Assembly: GCA_016839555.1 (NCBI GenBank)
Contig: JAEOUA010000006.1
Location: 1-64,000, forward strand
Length of the DNA: 64,000 nt
Reading direction: 5' to 3'
Source: Promethearchaeota archaeon
GTDB lineage: Archaea; Asgardarchaeota; Lokiarchaeia; Sigyniarchaeales; SOKP01
Shown: positions 16,920-26,345 of the stretch, one piece after another
Layout: the number at the start of each line of letters is the position of its first letter
Numbering within the stretch: the stretch's first letter is position 1
Program-made: the position numbers and the translations under genes
The notes under the pieces: model-generated
The model's input: only the letters and a program-made list of their open reading frames with translations
What the model was told of the DNA's origin: nothing
Database searches by the model: none

Positions 16920-17591
16920 AAAGGTATCGCCTACGCATACCTTTCTAAAGTGATCAGGAAAGCGCATACGAATTTCAGACATATATGAAGTACAATGACA
17001 TGCTCCAATGAAATCTATACCTTCCAAGTAAGATAATTTTCGAAATCCGTGAAATCCTCCAATAACCGCTTCGACTTCTCCCATCTCTCTTGCCTTCATG
17101 ATGAAATTTTCCAATCCAGGATGAGTGCATCCCACAAGGATAACAAATTTTTCCTCGTTAGTTTTACAAAAAAGCGCTTGCTCACTAATTGATATTCCTA
17201 TTATACCGGAAACAAATATTGATTCATCAATCTCTTTTACGTCCTTATATAAATACACTTTTGCTTCTGGAAAGTTTTGTTCATAATTTTTAATATTATA
17301 TGGAATAAATAATTCAATATTCGGATTTTGAGCATAAAAACCGCTTAATCCTCCCGCATGATCATAATGGTTATGTGAGATAATTACTTTTTTAATCTGG
17401 GAAGGATTTACTCCAAGTTTTTTAATGTTATGAATCAATACTTCGCCATTCCCTCCTGTATCAAATAATAAATAATTATTGGAGAAATTATTAAACACAA
17501 GAGCGGAAAATCCAAATCCGCTTAAAAATCCTTCATTTACACAATTATTGTCAAATACAATTGAAACATTAAAAGCATTTTTTTCTTTCAT
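16911..17591 (-). CDS. MBL-fold metallo-hydrolase (COG1237-like)
   Basis: The 226-residue protein has the metal-binding motif SHNHYDHAGG (H73, H75, D77, H78), a later histidine in VGCTHPG and another in the GGFHGF segment. This set, together with the DNNCVNEGFLSGFGFSALV start, matches the group annotated as 7,8-dihydropterin-6-methyl-4-aminobenzene phosphate synthase-like enzymes. Those act in methanopterin synthesis in some archaea, but the group is broad. A GACHCTSY segment near the end adds two cysteines. It overlaps the small plus-strand gene tail to tail and lies 67 bases downstream of the CoA-ligase gene on the same strand. Confidence 0.8.
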   Translation of the reverse strand: MKEKNAFNVSIVFDNNCVNEGFLSGFGFSALVFNNFSNNYLLFDTGGNGEVLIHNIKKLGVNPSQIKKVIISHNHYDHAGGLSGFYAQNPNIELFIPYNIKNYEQNFPEAKVYLYKDVKEIDESIFVSGIIGISISEQALFCKTNEEKFVILVGCTHPGLENFIMKAREMGEVEAVIGGFHGFRKLSYLEGIDFIGACHCTSYMSEIRMRFPDHFRKVCVGDTFSF

Positions 17592-17658
17592 TTCTATTCA
17601 TTAATTGAATAATCATTCATTTCTTTTAATGTTTATTCTCCTTCCTTACAAGAAGCAG

Positions 17659-19182
17659 TTAATTCTTAGATTTATTATGCGCCTCATCCAGTAAAACTCG
17701 AAAATTTTTCACGACACTCTCTAAGTTTGAGAAGCTTGGAATATTATTTTCGCTCAATTTTTTTGTTATATATTTCAATTCTTTATTTTCTCCGATTAAA
17801 AAGAAGAATACTGGTTTTGTGTAATTCTTAACAGTATCAATTAATACATCGACCGAACTTAACGCTCTAAATTGCCGAGAACAAAACATAAAATTAATAA
17901 GACCTTCAATTTTAGGCTCACTTAATACTGCGTTAAATGCGGATCTCATTACATCATTCGGATTACTATTGGTGGTGATCGCCTTTTCCATAGCTGGCCA
18001 AATATCAACTAAGGCGAAATTATTGGGGGGCATCCAAATTGGAAAGATTTCTTCTAAAATATTATAAGATTTCTTACTTAAAACGGGGAGTTCAAATCCA
18101 TACTTTACTGTTAAATCAGCCAGAATTGTTCCTGCCCCTCCAGATCCTACGATAATGGATAATCGCCCGTTTTCAGGCAACTTTTTGTTTGAATTATAAA
18201 TCATTGAAAAGGTTCTTGCATATTCAAATAATTCAAAAAAACTATTTGCTTTAATAATTCCAGACTGTTTTATTAGTGCTTCGGTTAGATCTTTATTTTC
18301 CGATATAGCGGCTGTATGAGTGATGGTTGCCTTCTGCCCTTGCTTAGTTAAGCCTCCTTTCACTAATATTATCGTTTTTTTTGGATATTTTTTTGCTTCC
18401 CTACATAATTCAATAAATTTTCTGGGATTCTTAAATGATTCAAGATAAATTGCAATAACATTAACAGTCTCATCTTTGAGAAAATACTCCAAAAACTCAA
18501 TCTCACTGATATCCATCTTATTTCCAATCGTAGCCGAATATCTAAACCCCAATCCAGGATATTTCTGAACTAAATGGGTAAAATAACCACCGTTCAGCAT
18601 TCCTGACTGGCTTATAATTGCAATATTACCACGCTTGTATTCATTAAATACTAAAAATGAAGAGAAGAATCCTCCTTTATTTTCGGAATCGCTTGACCCA
18701 TCAATAGTAGTTAATCCCATACAATTAGGTCCCACTATTCTAATTTTTAAAAAATTATCAGTGATTTTAACGATTTGATTTGTTAATTCAAGTCCATCAA
18801 CCCCAATTTCTTCAAATCCAGAGGCTTCAATTATCGCGCCTTTTACCTTTTTCTCGACACAATCTCCCAAAATTTCAGGAATTATACGATTAGGCACATA
18901 AAAAATAGCTAAATCTACATCATCTTCAATATCCATTATAGTTTTTTTGAACTCTAATCCAAATATCTCACCACTTGAATTTGGATTAACGGGGTATATT
19001 TTTCCTTTGAACTCATTTGCAATGAGGTTATTAAGGATTCGATACCCTCCTTTCATAGGATTTTTTGAAGCTCCAATAACAGCGACCGATTTGGGATGTA
19101 GAAACGTATCTATAATAGTATTATCTTTCATTTCTTTTTTCATTTCCAAACATGACTTTAAGTATATAAAAGAATAATCCAA
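17659..19182 (-). CDS. ADP-forming acyl-CoA synthetase, alpha-subunit-like
   Basis: This has the three-domain layout of the NDP-forming acyl-CoA synthetase alpha subunit. A CoA-binding domain starts PKSVAVIGASKNPMKGG, two succinyl-CoA-ligase-like flavodoxin domains follow (GPNCMGLT and ISQSGMLNGG, then IVGSGGAGTILADL), and the phosphorylated histidine lies in TITHTAAISENK. Such enzymes make ATP from ADP and phosphate while releasing acid from acyl-CoA. No beta (ATP-grasp) subunit is next to it; the only one in the window is at 55331. The frame starts at 19182, but methionines at residues 14 and 18 are closer to the conserved domain and may be the true start. Confidence 0.8.
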   Translation of the reverse strand: MDYSFIYLKSCLEMKKEMKDNTIIDTFLHPKSVAVIGASKNPMKGGYRILNNLIANEFKGKIYPVNPNSSGEIFGLEFKKTIMDIEDDVDLAIFYVPNRIIPEILGDCVEKKVKGAIIEASGFEEIGVDGLELTNQIVKITDNFLKIRIVGPNCMGLTTIDGSSDSENKGGFFSSFLVFNEYKRGNIAIISQSGMLNGGYFTHLVQKYPGLGFRYSATIGNKMDISEIEFLEYFLKDETVNVIAIYLESFKNPRKFIELCREAKKYPKKTIILVKGGLTKQGQKATITHTAAISENKDLTEALIKQSGIIKANSFFELFEYARTFSMIYNSNKKLPENGRLSIIVGSGGAGTILADLTVKYGFELPVLSKKSYNILEEIFPIWMPPNNFALVDIWPAMEKAITTNSNPNDVMRSAFNAVLSEPKIEGLINFMFCSRQFRALSSVDVLIDTVKNYTKPVFFFLIGENKELKYITKKLSENNIPSFSNLESVVKNFRVLLDEAHNKSKN

Positions 19183-19267
19183 AAAAGGAATTATTCTTTA
19201 ATCTTTGTTTGTGGTAATGCGATGCACAAAATTAGGTTTTGGTAAATAATTAACACAGCAAAACATT

Positions 19268-21763
19268 ATGATTTGTATGGAAAATATTATTCCAAAAAAT
19301 TATAAGATTATCTTACATCTTGATGCTGCAAAAGATACCTTTAAAGGTAAAACCGTAATCTCTTTAATTAGTAGTGAAGAAACCGAGGAAATTATCCTAA
19401 ATAGTGATGACCTCGAGATTAAAACTTGTCATCTTTTAAAAGAAAAGGAACAAATTCCATGCAAATTTGAAGTGAATCAAGAAGAAAAAGAGATCAATAT
19501 CATATTACCAGAAGAATTAAAAGATGATATTACTTTACATTTGGAATATGAAGGGAAATTTCACTCTGACTTATTAGGGATGTATAAGAGTAAATATGAA
19601 TACAAAGAAGAAGAGGCCTATATTATATCAACGCAGTTTGAGGAAATTTATGCCAGAAGGGTATTTCCCTGCATAGATCATCCTTCTAAAAAAGCTACAT
19701 TTAAAATAGAGTTGATTATTAATCAGGATATAAAGGCGATTTCAAATACTAAAATTGAGGAGGAAAAGTCCCTTAATAACTTTAAAAAATTAGTGGTTTT
19801 TAAAGTAACACCAAAAATGTGCACATATTTACTTTATATTGGTGTGGGTAATTTTGAGATTAGAGAACAAAAGGGAGACCATTTAGTGAGATTAATTACA
19901 ACCCCTGGTAAAACTCAATATGGAAATTTAGCATTAGATATCGCAGAAAAATCCTTAAAATTTTGTGAAACATATACCGAGCAAAAATATCCTTTAGAAA
20001 AATGTGATCTTATTGCCGTTCCAGACTTTCCGTTTGGAGCAATGGAAAATTGGGGTGCAATTACCTTTCGAGAGAACATGTTATTAGTATATCCAGAAAA
20101 AACCTCTAAAATCGGGATTTTTAATATTGCGAGCGTAGTTGCTCATGAAATTAGTCATTTTTGGTTTGGAAATCTGGTGAGTCCTCTTGATTGGAAATAT
20201 ATTTGGCTAAACGAATCATTCGCATCGTATTTTACTTATGCAATTCCTCAAAAATATCATCCAGAATGGCATTCATGGGAGCATTTCATCGTACAATATT
20301 ATGATTCTTCATTAGAACGAGATGGATTAATTAATACTTTTCCAGTAGAATTGGAAGGCGAAGAAGAGATATTTATAACACCTGCGAAGGTGGGGATTTT
20401 ATACAATAAAGGAGCAACTATATTGCGAATGCTGGTTGATTATTTGGGAGATGAGAACTTTAAAAACGGTGTGAGCAACTTTATGCATAAATTTGAGTAT
20501 TCTAATGCAAATAGTCAAAATTATTGGAGTGCGCTTGATGAAGGTACCGGAAAACCAATTAAGAATTTTGCTGACAGCTGGATTCATCAATCAGGATATC
20601 CTCTGGTGACTGTAAAGCAAAAGAATTCCACGTTTACTTTTGAGCAATCACATTTTACCTACCTCCCTCAAACACAAAAAGAAGATAGAAAAATTTGGTT
20701 TATACCTATAAAATTGAAAGTATATAAAAAAAATGGAGATTTTGAAGAGTTTAATTTTACATTTACGAAAAATTCATACAAACTTTCATTTCCCGATGAA
20801 ACTGATGTTATAAAGGTAAATGTTGGGCAAACTGGGTTTTATAGAGTCCAATATGAGAATTCTATGCTTGAACAGTTGGGAGAACTCATTAAAAAAAAAG
20901 GATTAAGCCCTATTGATAGATATGGAATAGAAAACGATCTTTTTTCCTTAGTAAAAAGAGGCTCACTTGATTTAGATTATTATTTAGATTATTTAAACTC
21001 CTATTATTTAGAGGAAAGAGAGTATTTACCCTTATTAAGTATTTTTTCTCATTTATTATATATTTTTACCATTAATGAGTCGCAAGAATCAAAAATCAAA
21101 AAAATAGGAGAGTATATTATTACTCATTTTTTTGAAAGATATGGTTTTGCAGTACAAAAAGATGAGGAAATGAGAATTACTATTTTAAAAAATTTTCTAT
21201 TATTCTCGGGAGCTTTATTTAAGATAAATCCTATTACAGATTTTTGCTTAGAACAATTTGAAACTCTCTTAAATGGTAAGAAAGTCTCTCCTGATATTTT
21301 ATCTAGTGTCTTAAAAGTCGCTTCGATGAAGCATCAAAATGCGATAGGATATTTTCTCAAAAGGATAAAATCGTCAGAGACTCCGGAAGTGGAAAAAACC
21401 TATATTTATGAGGCATTAGGATGTTTTCAAGAAAAAATTCAAATTTTAGAGGCTTTAGATATCGCTTTAAAAGAAGTACCTCCTCAATCTTGGCTCTATA
21501 CTTTCCGCAGATTAGGATCTAATAAAGCAGCTCTGAATTTGATATGGCCATGGTTTAAAGATAATTTAAATATATTTGAAAAAACAAGTCCATTTGTATT
21601 AGCCAGAACAATAGCAACCTTAATATCGCTCGGAGGATTGAATAATAAGAAGGAAGTTGAAAAATTTTTAAGAGAATATGCTGAAAAAAATGAATTTCAT
21701 AAAGATACAATCGATATGACTCTTGAAAAATTAGAGATTAATTCTAGGTTCGCTAAATTCTAA
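19268..21763 (+). CDS. M1 family aminopeptidase
   Basis: At 831 residues this is a full-length M1 (gluzincin) aminopeptidase. The exopeptidase motif GAMENWGAITFRE binds the substrate amino group. The zinc site is HEISHFWFGN with H293, E294 and H297, and the third ligand E316 lies in WLNESFASYF. An ERAP1-C-like helical domain fills residues 540-830. There is no signal peptide, so it acts in the cytosol, trimming peptides as tricorn-interacting factors F2/F3 do. Either Met 1 or Met 4 (MENIIPKNY) may be the start. It is a single gene, divergent from the CoA-ligase gene across 85 bases. Confidence 0.95.
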   Translation: MICMENIIPKNYKIILHLDAAKDTFKGKTVISLISSEETEEIILNSDDLEIKTCHLLKEKEQIPCKFEVNQEEKEINIILPEELKDDITLHLEYEGKFHSDLLGMYKSKYEYKEEEAYIISTQFEEIYARRVFPCIDHPSKKATFKIELIINQDIKAISNTKIEEEKSLNNFKKLVVFKVTPKMCTYLLYIGVGNFEIREQKGDHLVRLITTPGKTQYGNLALDIAEKSLKFCETYTEQKYPLEKCDLIAVPDFPFGAMENWGAITFRENMLLVYPEKTSKIGIFNIASVVAHEISHFWFGNLVSPLDWKYIWLNESFASYFTYAIPQKYHPEWHSWEHFIVQYYDSSLERDGLINTFPVELEGEEEIFITPAKVGILYNKGATILRMLVDYLGDENFKNGVSNFMHKFEYSNANSQNYWSALDEGTGKPIKNFADSWIHQSGYPLVTVKQKNSTFTFEQSHFTYLPQTQKEDRKIWFIPIKLKVYKKNGDFEEFNFTFTKNSYKLSFPDETDVIKVNVGQTGFYRVQYENSMLEQLGELIKKKGLSPIDRYGIENDLFSLVKRGSLDLDYYLDYLNSYYLEEREYLPLLSIFSHLLYIFTINESQESKIKKIGEYIITHFFERYGFAVQKDEEMRITILKNFLLFSGALFKINPITDFCLEQFETLLNGKKVSPDILSSVLKVASMKHQNAIGYFLKRIKSSETPEVEKTYIYEALGCFQEKIQILEALDIALKEVPPQSWLYTFRRLGSNKAALNLIWPWFKDNLNIFEKTSPFVLARTIATLISLGGLNNKKEVEKFLREYAEKNEFHKDTIDMTLEKLEINSRFAKF

Positions 21764-21804
21764 TTCAATAAATAAAAAAAAATGGGAATTAATAGATATT
21801 TTAT

Positions 21805-22071
21805 CTATTTCTTTCCTTCTTTTCCATAAATACAGAAGTATCCGCCTTTTAAATCATAGTTTTTAAAAACACCACAATTAAAGCAATTACATCCGCTCTC
21901 TTTAATCTCTTTTTTAGGTTTTACTGAGGCTCCTCGAGCGCAAAAAAGCATATGGGGTTCTACTTCATTTAATTTATTTGGCTTAAATGTTGGGCAAGGT
22001 CCACAAAATTTTTTGCATATTTCCATATTCTTTTTATTATCATCCACTTTTTTTGGCATATAGTTCTTCAC
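21805..22071 (-). CDS. DUF2769-like cysteine-rich small protein
   Basis: The 88-residue protein carries eight cysteines in the order ICKKFCGPCPTF, then MLFCARG, then SGCNCFNCGVF and finally YFCIYG. This is the spacing of the archaeal DUF2769 family (about 80-150 residues). The cysteines suggest an Fe-S cluster or zinc; the function is unknown. It is convergent with the aminopeptidase gene, 41 bases apart, and has an AT-rich gap of 120 bases to the MFS gene. Confidence 0.75.
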   Translation of the reverse strand: MKNYMPKKVDDNKKNMEICKKFCGPCPTFKPNKLNEVEPHMLFCARGASVKPKKEIKESGCNCFNCGVFKNYDLKGGYFCIYGKEGKK

Positions 22072-22194
22072 TTCAGATGAATTTATGCTATTTTTAATAG
22101 AACTTTACTCTTTTATAAACCTAATTGTAATAAAATATCAATAATAGCATCCCATTAAAAAGGAAAAAAAAATAAAAATGAACTTATTTAATCT

Positions 22195-23553
22195 TTAAGC
22201 TAAAAATACCTCTTTTTCTCCCGCTAAAAGATGATCCAATTCATAATCTTTTATATCTATACGTCGAAACAATAAATAACTCAATAAAAGACATAAAGCA
22301 CAAAATGCAGACACAAGTAAATAAATTACTCCGAAGTTCGAAGTGAATAGTACCGCAATTGATATTATACCTCCACCTAAAATACTCCCGATATTTTGGC
22401 CTAAATTTGATAAACTTACAAGAAACGCAAAATATGTGCTTTTCAGATTAGGATATTCATGTCTTGAAAGATCTGCCCTTATAGTCTGATTGGATACGAC
22501 TAATGCTCCTTGTAGACCCCCAAAGAGAAATAGAAATACTAAGCCAATAAGTAATGCCGGTAAAAATCCTCTAAGAAAGATGAACGGAATTATACTTATT
22601 AAGATAAACGGTATATAAGAGAGAAAAAACAATGAAGCCGCTTTTCTCCGACTCTTATCGGCAAGTTTTCCCGCTATAACAGAAAAGACAAGTGTACCAA
22701 TACCATTTAATAAATAAAAGACCGAATTCCATGCTTGATACCCTACTGGAGTTGTACCACCCGCGAGAGAAACTAATGTTTGGTCCACATTAACGACTCC
22801 CATTGGTATAAGGACTACATATTTGAAGTATTCTAAAATTAAAAGTGCTTGAATCCCCGCTAGAAAAGTATAGAGAATAATTTTCCAATTCTTTTTCGTG
22901 GTAAACATAGAACGTAATGGGGGACCTTTTATCTCTGTTCCAGGTTCCCCTCTAGAGGGTTCTTTTATGAAATAAGGTAAGATGCACGATAGAATCATTA
23001 AGATTCCCGTCAGAATGAATAATATTGGCATTATATCAAGCGCAAGGAAAATTAGCCCAAGAATCATTCCTCCCGCACCCATTCCAACAAGTAGCATTGC
23101 CCATGTATAGCCTTGAATTCTCGCAAGATGATCTTTTGGAACAACATCTAATATTAGTCCATCTAAAGCAGTGTCTGCGAATGCCATTCCCATCATTATA
23201 AAAAAGATGTAGATGGTAAGGAAAATATAGATTGATTCGTCTGTAGGAAGATATATCGATAAAAGAAACCACCATATTGCTCCAAAAATTCCAAAACTTA
23301 TAATCCATGGAAATCTCCTACCATAAAATTTATTACCACCACGATCATTGAAAATACCCACAATTAATTTAAAGGTCCACGGAATATTACTGATTCCCCA
23401 TATAATTAACCAGATATTGAGATCATATCCACCTAAAATTTTAGTTAAATAGGGTTGAAATACTAAGTAGGGTATACCTTGTACAAATCCTTCGATAAAA
23501 TAAAAGATAATGAAAATATAGGAGTAATATTTTTTGTATTCTATTTGTTCCAT
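22195..23553 (-). CDS. MFS transporter
   Basis: The 452-residue protein has about twelve membrane helices. It has an N-terminal FIEGFVQGIPYLVFQPYLTK segment and a loop DRGGNKFYGRRFPWI in the position of the MFS signature. A second signature follows the sixth helix (GKLADKSRRKAASLFF). It resembles the BT1/PUCC and sugar-type MFS groups. The start codon lies inside a 49-base segment that is duplicated 1.3 kb away (24897-24945). The nearby remnant of a GH4 glycosidase suggests that this transporter once served carbohydrate uptake; that is inference. Confidence 0.85.
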   Translation of the reverse strand: MEQIEYKKYYSYIFIIFYFIEGFVQGIPYLVFQPYLTKILGGYDLNIWLIIWGISNIPWTFKLIVGIFNDRGGNKFYGRRFPWIISFGIFGAIWWFLLSIYLPTDESIYIFLTIYIFFIMMGMAFADTALDGLILDVVPKDHLARIQGYTWAMLLVGMGAGGMILGLIFLALDIMPILFILTGILMILSCILPYFIKEPSRGEPGTEIKGPPLRSMFTTKKNWKIILYTFLAGIQALLILEYFKYVVLIPMGVVNVDQTLVSLAGGTTPVGYQAWNSVFYLLNGIGTLVFSVIAGKLADKSRRKAASLFFLSYIPFILISIIPFIFLRGFLPALLIGLVFLFLFGGLQGALVVSNQTIRADLSRHEYPNLKSTYFAFLVSLSNLGQNIGSILGGGIISIAVLFTSNFGVIYLLVSAFCALCLLLSYLLFRRIDIKDYELDHLLAGEKEVFLA

Positions 23554-23598
23554 ATAGATAGATTTGCCTTATTTATATTTTAATCTTGTGAATTAAGC
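23550..23598. repeat. Direct repeat copy A (MFS promoter and start region)
   Basis: A 49-base segment that includes the start codon of the MFS gene and its upstream region. It matches the segment at 24897-24945 at 46 of 49 positions, in the same orientation. The shared core includes TATATTTTAATCTTGTGAAT. Confidence 0.8.
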
Positions 23599-23698
23599 CA
23601 ATAATTTTTTTTCTTCTGAAATAAGATTCATATTTTATATGCTATTGCTTTAAATTAAAAAAGCATCTATTTTATTGAAAAAAAGAATTCCTTTATAA

Positions 23699-24028
23699 CA
23701 TGGTTGCAAACAAGTTTCGGGTGAAAATGGCGGTCCTGGAGGATTATTTCATTGTTTACGTGTAATTCCTCCAATTCTTGATATCTGTGAAGATATTCAA
23801 AAAATATGTCCAAATGCATTATTTCTCAATTATTCCAATCCTTTAACAAGGATTTATTTTGCTATTAAGCGCAATTTTCCTGATCTTAAATGTATAGGAT
23901 TTTGTCACGAATTTTATCATTTCAGGCTAATGTTATCTAGAATTCTAAACACATCAGAAAAGAATAAATTTAAAAAGATGAACACAATTTGGTATTATAA
24001 TAAAATATTCAATAGAAGGTTATTATGA
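23699..24028 (+). pseudogene. Remnant of a family 4 glycoside hydrolase (GH4)
   Basis: A 109-codon open stretch without a start codon encodes [16 protein letters not shown], then a segment ending LFLNYSNPLTRIYF and CIGFCHEFYHF. These are the GH4 hallmarks: the GPGG loop, NxxNP and the metal-binding cysteine-histidine of G-x-CH. Complete GH4 enzymes have about 440 residues with an N-terminal NAD-binding domain; here both ends are missing, and a stop precedes the first homologous codon. After the conserved part the sequence drifts into unrelated codons and stops at 24026-24028. GH4 enzymes cleave alpha- or beta-glycosides through NAD-dependent redox steps. This is a decayed gene. Confidence 0.75.
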
Positions 24029-24762
24029 CATTACAAGCAATAGATTATGTAAATGGAATTACAAGTATAATTTATATTATGATAAATGCCATCATTGGAT
24101 TAAGAATTGTCTCAAAATATTTTAAATTAGAAGATAAGAACTTCATATATATCGGACTTGCAATAATTGGGATTGGTGAGCCTTGGTTTCCTAGTGGAAT
24201 AAGTTTTCTCTCGAATTTAATAACAGGAAAAGGACTATCCTTGGAGGTCTATGTTACGATTGGATTTATTTTTATTCCTATAATTGTTTTATTCTGGTTA
24301 ATTGGCATTACCAACTTAATTAATCCGCAGAAAACCAAATTGGTAAGTATTATATATATTATTATTGGTGTGTTGGTTGAAATTATCTTTTTTACATTTT
24401 TAATTATCAATCCCACTTTAATAGGAACATTTAGTGCAGAGAGTGCACTAGTTCACATAGATATTGAATATAAAACTTTTATTCTTGGATATCTTTTATT
24501 CGTAGTAGCCAATGTTTTAATATCTATTATTATATTCAGTCGGAAATCTTTAAAATCTACAGTGCCCGAAATAAGATTAAAAGCTAAATTCATTTTATCT
24601 GCATTATTATTGTGGACTATAGGTGCTCTTTTAGATACAGCTATTCCACTAAATCTGATCTCATTACCAATTACAAGAATTTTATTAGTAATTGCTGCGT
24701 TTTTAAATTATATTGGATTTATTATGCCCCAAGGAATTAAAAAATTAATTTTAAAAGAATAG
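24025..24762 (+). CDS. Seven-helix membrane protein of unknown function
   Basis: I do not recognise the family. The 245-residue protein has about seven hydrophobic segments, starting ITSIIYIMINAIIGLRIVS and ending ITRILLVIAAFLNYIGFIM, with short polar loops and a lysine-rich tail. There is no enzymatic motif. Similar seven-helix proteins are common in Asgard genomes and some resemble the sensor part of membrane kinases, but no kinase domain follows. The ATG overlaps the stop of the GH4 remnant. An AGAAGG sequence a few bases upstream may serve as ribosome-binding site. Confidence 0.7.
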   Translation: MTLQAIDYVNGITSIIYIMINAIIGLRIVSKYFKLEDKNFIYIGLAIIGIGEPWFPSGISFLSNLITGKGLSLEVYVTIGFIFIPIIVLFWLIGITNLINPQKTKLVSIIYIIIGVLVEIIFFTFLIINPTLIGTFSAESALVHIDIEYKTFILGYLLFVVANVLISIIIFSRKSLKSTVPEIRLKAKFILSALLLWTIGALLDTAIPLNLISLPITRILLVIAAFLNYIGFIMPQGIKKLILKE

Positions 24763-24896
24763 AATTTAAAATATTATTTTTTCTTTTTTTAATATTTTCT
24801 TCTCTTTTAGCTTGAAAAGGAGTATTAATATAATCATGACCTTCATAGGTTCCAACTTCTCTATAATTATACTTCTTTGAAAAAACTGATTAATTT

Positions 24897-24945
24897 CCAT
24901 ATAAATAGATTTACCTTAGTTATATTTTAATCTTGTGAATTAAGC
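24897..24945. repeat. Direct repeat copy B (relocated promoter segment)
   Basis: This copy matches 23550-23598 at 46 of 49 positions. It retains the CAT that corresponds to the MFS start codon, but the minus-strand sequence beyond it does not encode an MFS protein. It lies just upstream of the 3' end of the TldE gene. A duplication followed by decay of the coding part is the simplest explanation. The gap 24763-24896 holds no supported gene. Confidence 0.8.
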
Positions 24946-24962
24946 AAAAATTTCTATAAATG

Positions 24963-26345
24963 TTATTTAGTACCCGTGGTCATTTTTACATCCTCAATGA
25001 GCATAAAAGGAGCATATACAGTACTATTACTTGGATTTAACCAGGTGGTGACTTGCTTATTCTCCTTCCCAAGCGCCAGCAAATTTTTTATCATATGAAA
25101 GTGGTCTGAATTAATCCGTAATTCTCTAATCGGTTCGAGAATCTTGCCGCGTTTTTTAATCAGAAACATTCCATCCTTCGGAAGAGAGGAAAATACTCCT
25201 GGTGGAGCGAAGCTCTGGTAGCGAGTGTACCATGTTGAGCTGATTAACAAGGTGGGTTTTTCCGAGATTTCCATCAATTCTTCAAGTGAGCAATCTCCCG
25301 GCTTAAAAACAATATTTGTGGGAGTCGGAATTGTTATTCCTGCGTTACCAGTTGAATTTTCATCCCGCTTAGAGAGGGAAGTATTTGTGAAAAATTGATT
25401 AATTACTCCTTCATTAATTAGGAGTGTTTTTTTACTTGAAGCACCTTCATCATCAAAAGGGCGAGTTGCTAAACCATATTCTTTGGTCCCATCATCCCAA
25501 ATCGTAATATTCTCATTACCAATTTTATCTCCTTTCTTTCTCCCAGCTAACCATGATAAGCCCATTTTTCTGATATATTCATTCATGGCAAGTGCGGCGG
25601 TAGGTGCTTGTATTTCGGTACTCACTTTAGGATATATAATGATATTATAAGTTCCAGGCTTTCCCTTTTTCCCTCCAATTGCCTGATGGCATATTCTCCC
25701 TGCCTCTTCTCCAGCTGCGATGGGATCAAATCCCTTATTTAAATGTGTTGAAATTGTTAAGCCCTCTCCCGTTGCATACATATCTTCTGCGAATGCTCTT
25801 ATTCTAAAATTGAGATTAGATTTTTGATATTCTCCAGTTATTCTTTCGCTCGTTTCTAAAAAAAGTGATGATACCCCAAAAAAGAATGATCCGGCAACCC
25901 GTTTGGCTCCTTGTGCGAGACAAGCCTCGGTTGCTTTTTCCACATACTTCACCGCGTCATTATTTAGTTCTCCAACCTTTTCATCAAAAATTGATTTGTT
26001 TATCTTATGATTATAATTGAGGGGACCATGTGGTAAGTTCCTATAAAAGCGGTTTTTTTCTGCAGATTTTAATAATTTCTCACAGTTGGTAAGTGTATCA
26101 TCAATCGAGCTTAATCGCAAATCGTATAAGGTCATTTCTATGGTACGCCTTTTTTCCGACATAAATAGATCTATTTTAATATCCTTCCAATTTTTTTTGA
26201 TATCTATCTGATTTTCAGAAAATCTTATCTGATTTTCATCGTTAATGATTCCTTTAATTACCCAATCTTGGCAAATAGGCTCAATTTTCTTTTTAATATG
26301 GGATGAAATCTCATCTAATGTCTCAACTTTCTTAGATGTGTTCAT
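24963..26345 (-). CDS. TldE/PmbA-like subunit of the TldD/TldE peptidase
   Basis: This 460-residue protein belongs to the PmbA/TldD family, with conserved segments GEEAGRICHQAIGGKKGKPG, RPFDDEGASSKKTLLI and GNAGITIPTPTNIV. It lacks the H-E-x-x-x-H metal motif, as expected of the TldE partner; the region reads GEEAGRICHQ instead. TldE and TldD form a ring-shaped heterodimer that degrades unfolded or small peptides and matures some peptide natural products. Its first codon directly follows the TldD stop codon, so the two genes form one operon with no spacer. Confidence 0.9.
   Translation of the reverse strand: MNTSKKVETLDEISSHIKKKIEPICQDWVIKGIINDENQIRFSENQIDIKKNWKDIKIDLFMSEKRRTIEMTLYDLRLSSIDDTLTNCEKLLKSAEKNRFYRNLPHGPLNYNHKINKSIFDEKVGELNNDAVKYVEKATEACLAQGAKRVAGSFFFGVSSLFLETSERITGEYQKSNLNFRIRAFAEDMYATGEGLTISTHLNKGFDPIAAGEEAGRICHQAIGGKKGKPGTYNIIIYPKVSTEIQAPTAALAMNEYIRKMGLSWLAGRKKGDKIGNENITIWDDGTKEYGLATRPFDDEGASSKKTLLINEGVINQFFTNTSLSKRDENSTGNAGITIPTPTNIVFKPGDCSLEELMEISEKPTLLISSTWYTRYQSFAPPGVFSSLPKDGMFLIKKRGKILEPIRELRINSDHFHMIKNLLALGKENKQVTTWLNPSNSTVYAPFMLIEDVKMTTGTK

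Noticed and set aside
24763..24883. Minus-strand open stretch with NYREVGTYEGHDYINTPF between the membrane protein and repeat copy B
   Set aside because: It overlaps the end of the plus-strand gene, follows a stop, has no start codon, and I recognise no family; it may be a relic of the same rearrangement as the GH4 remnant.
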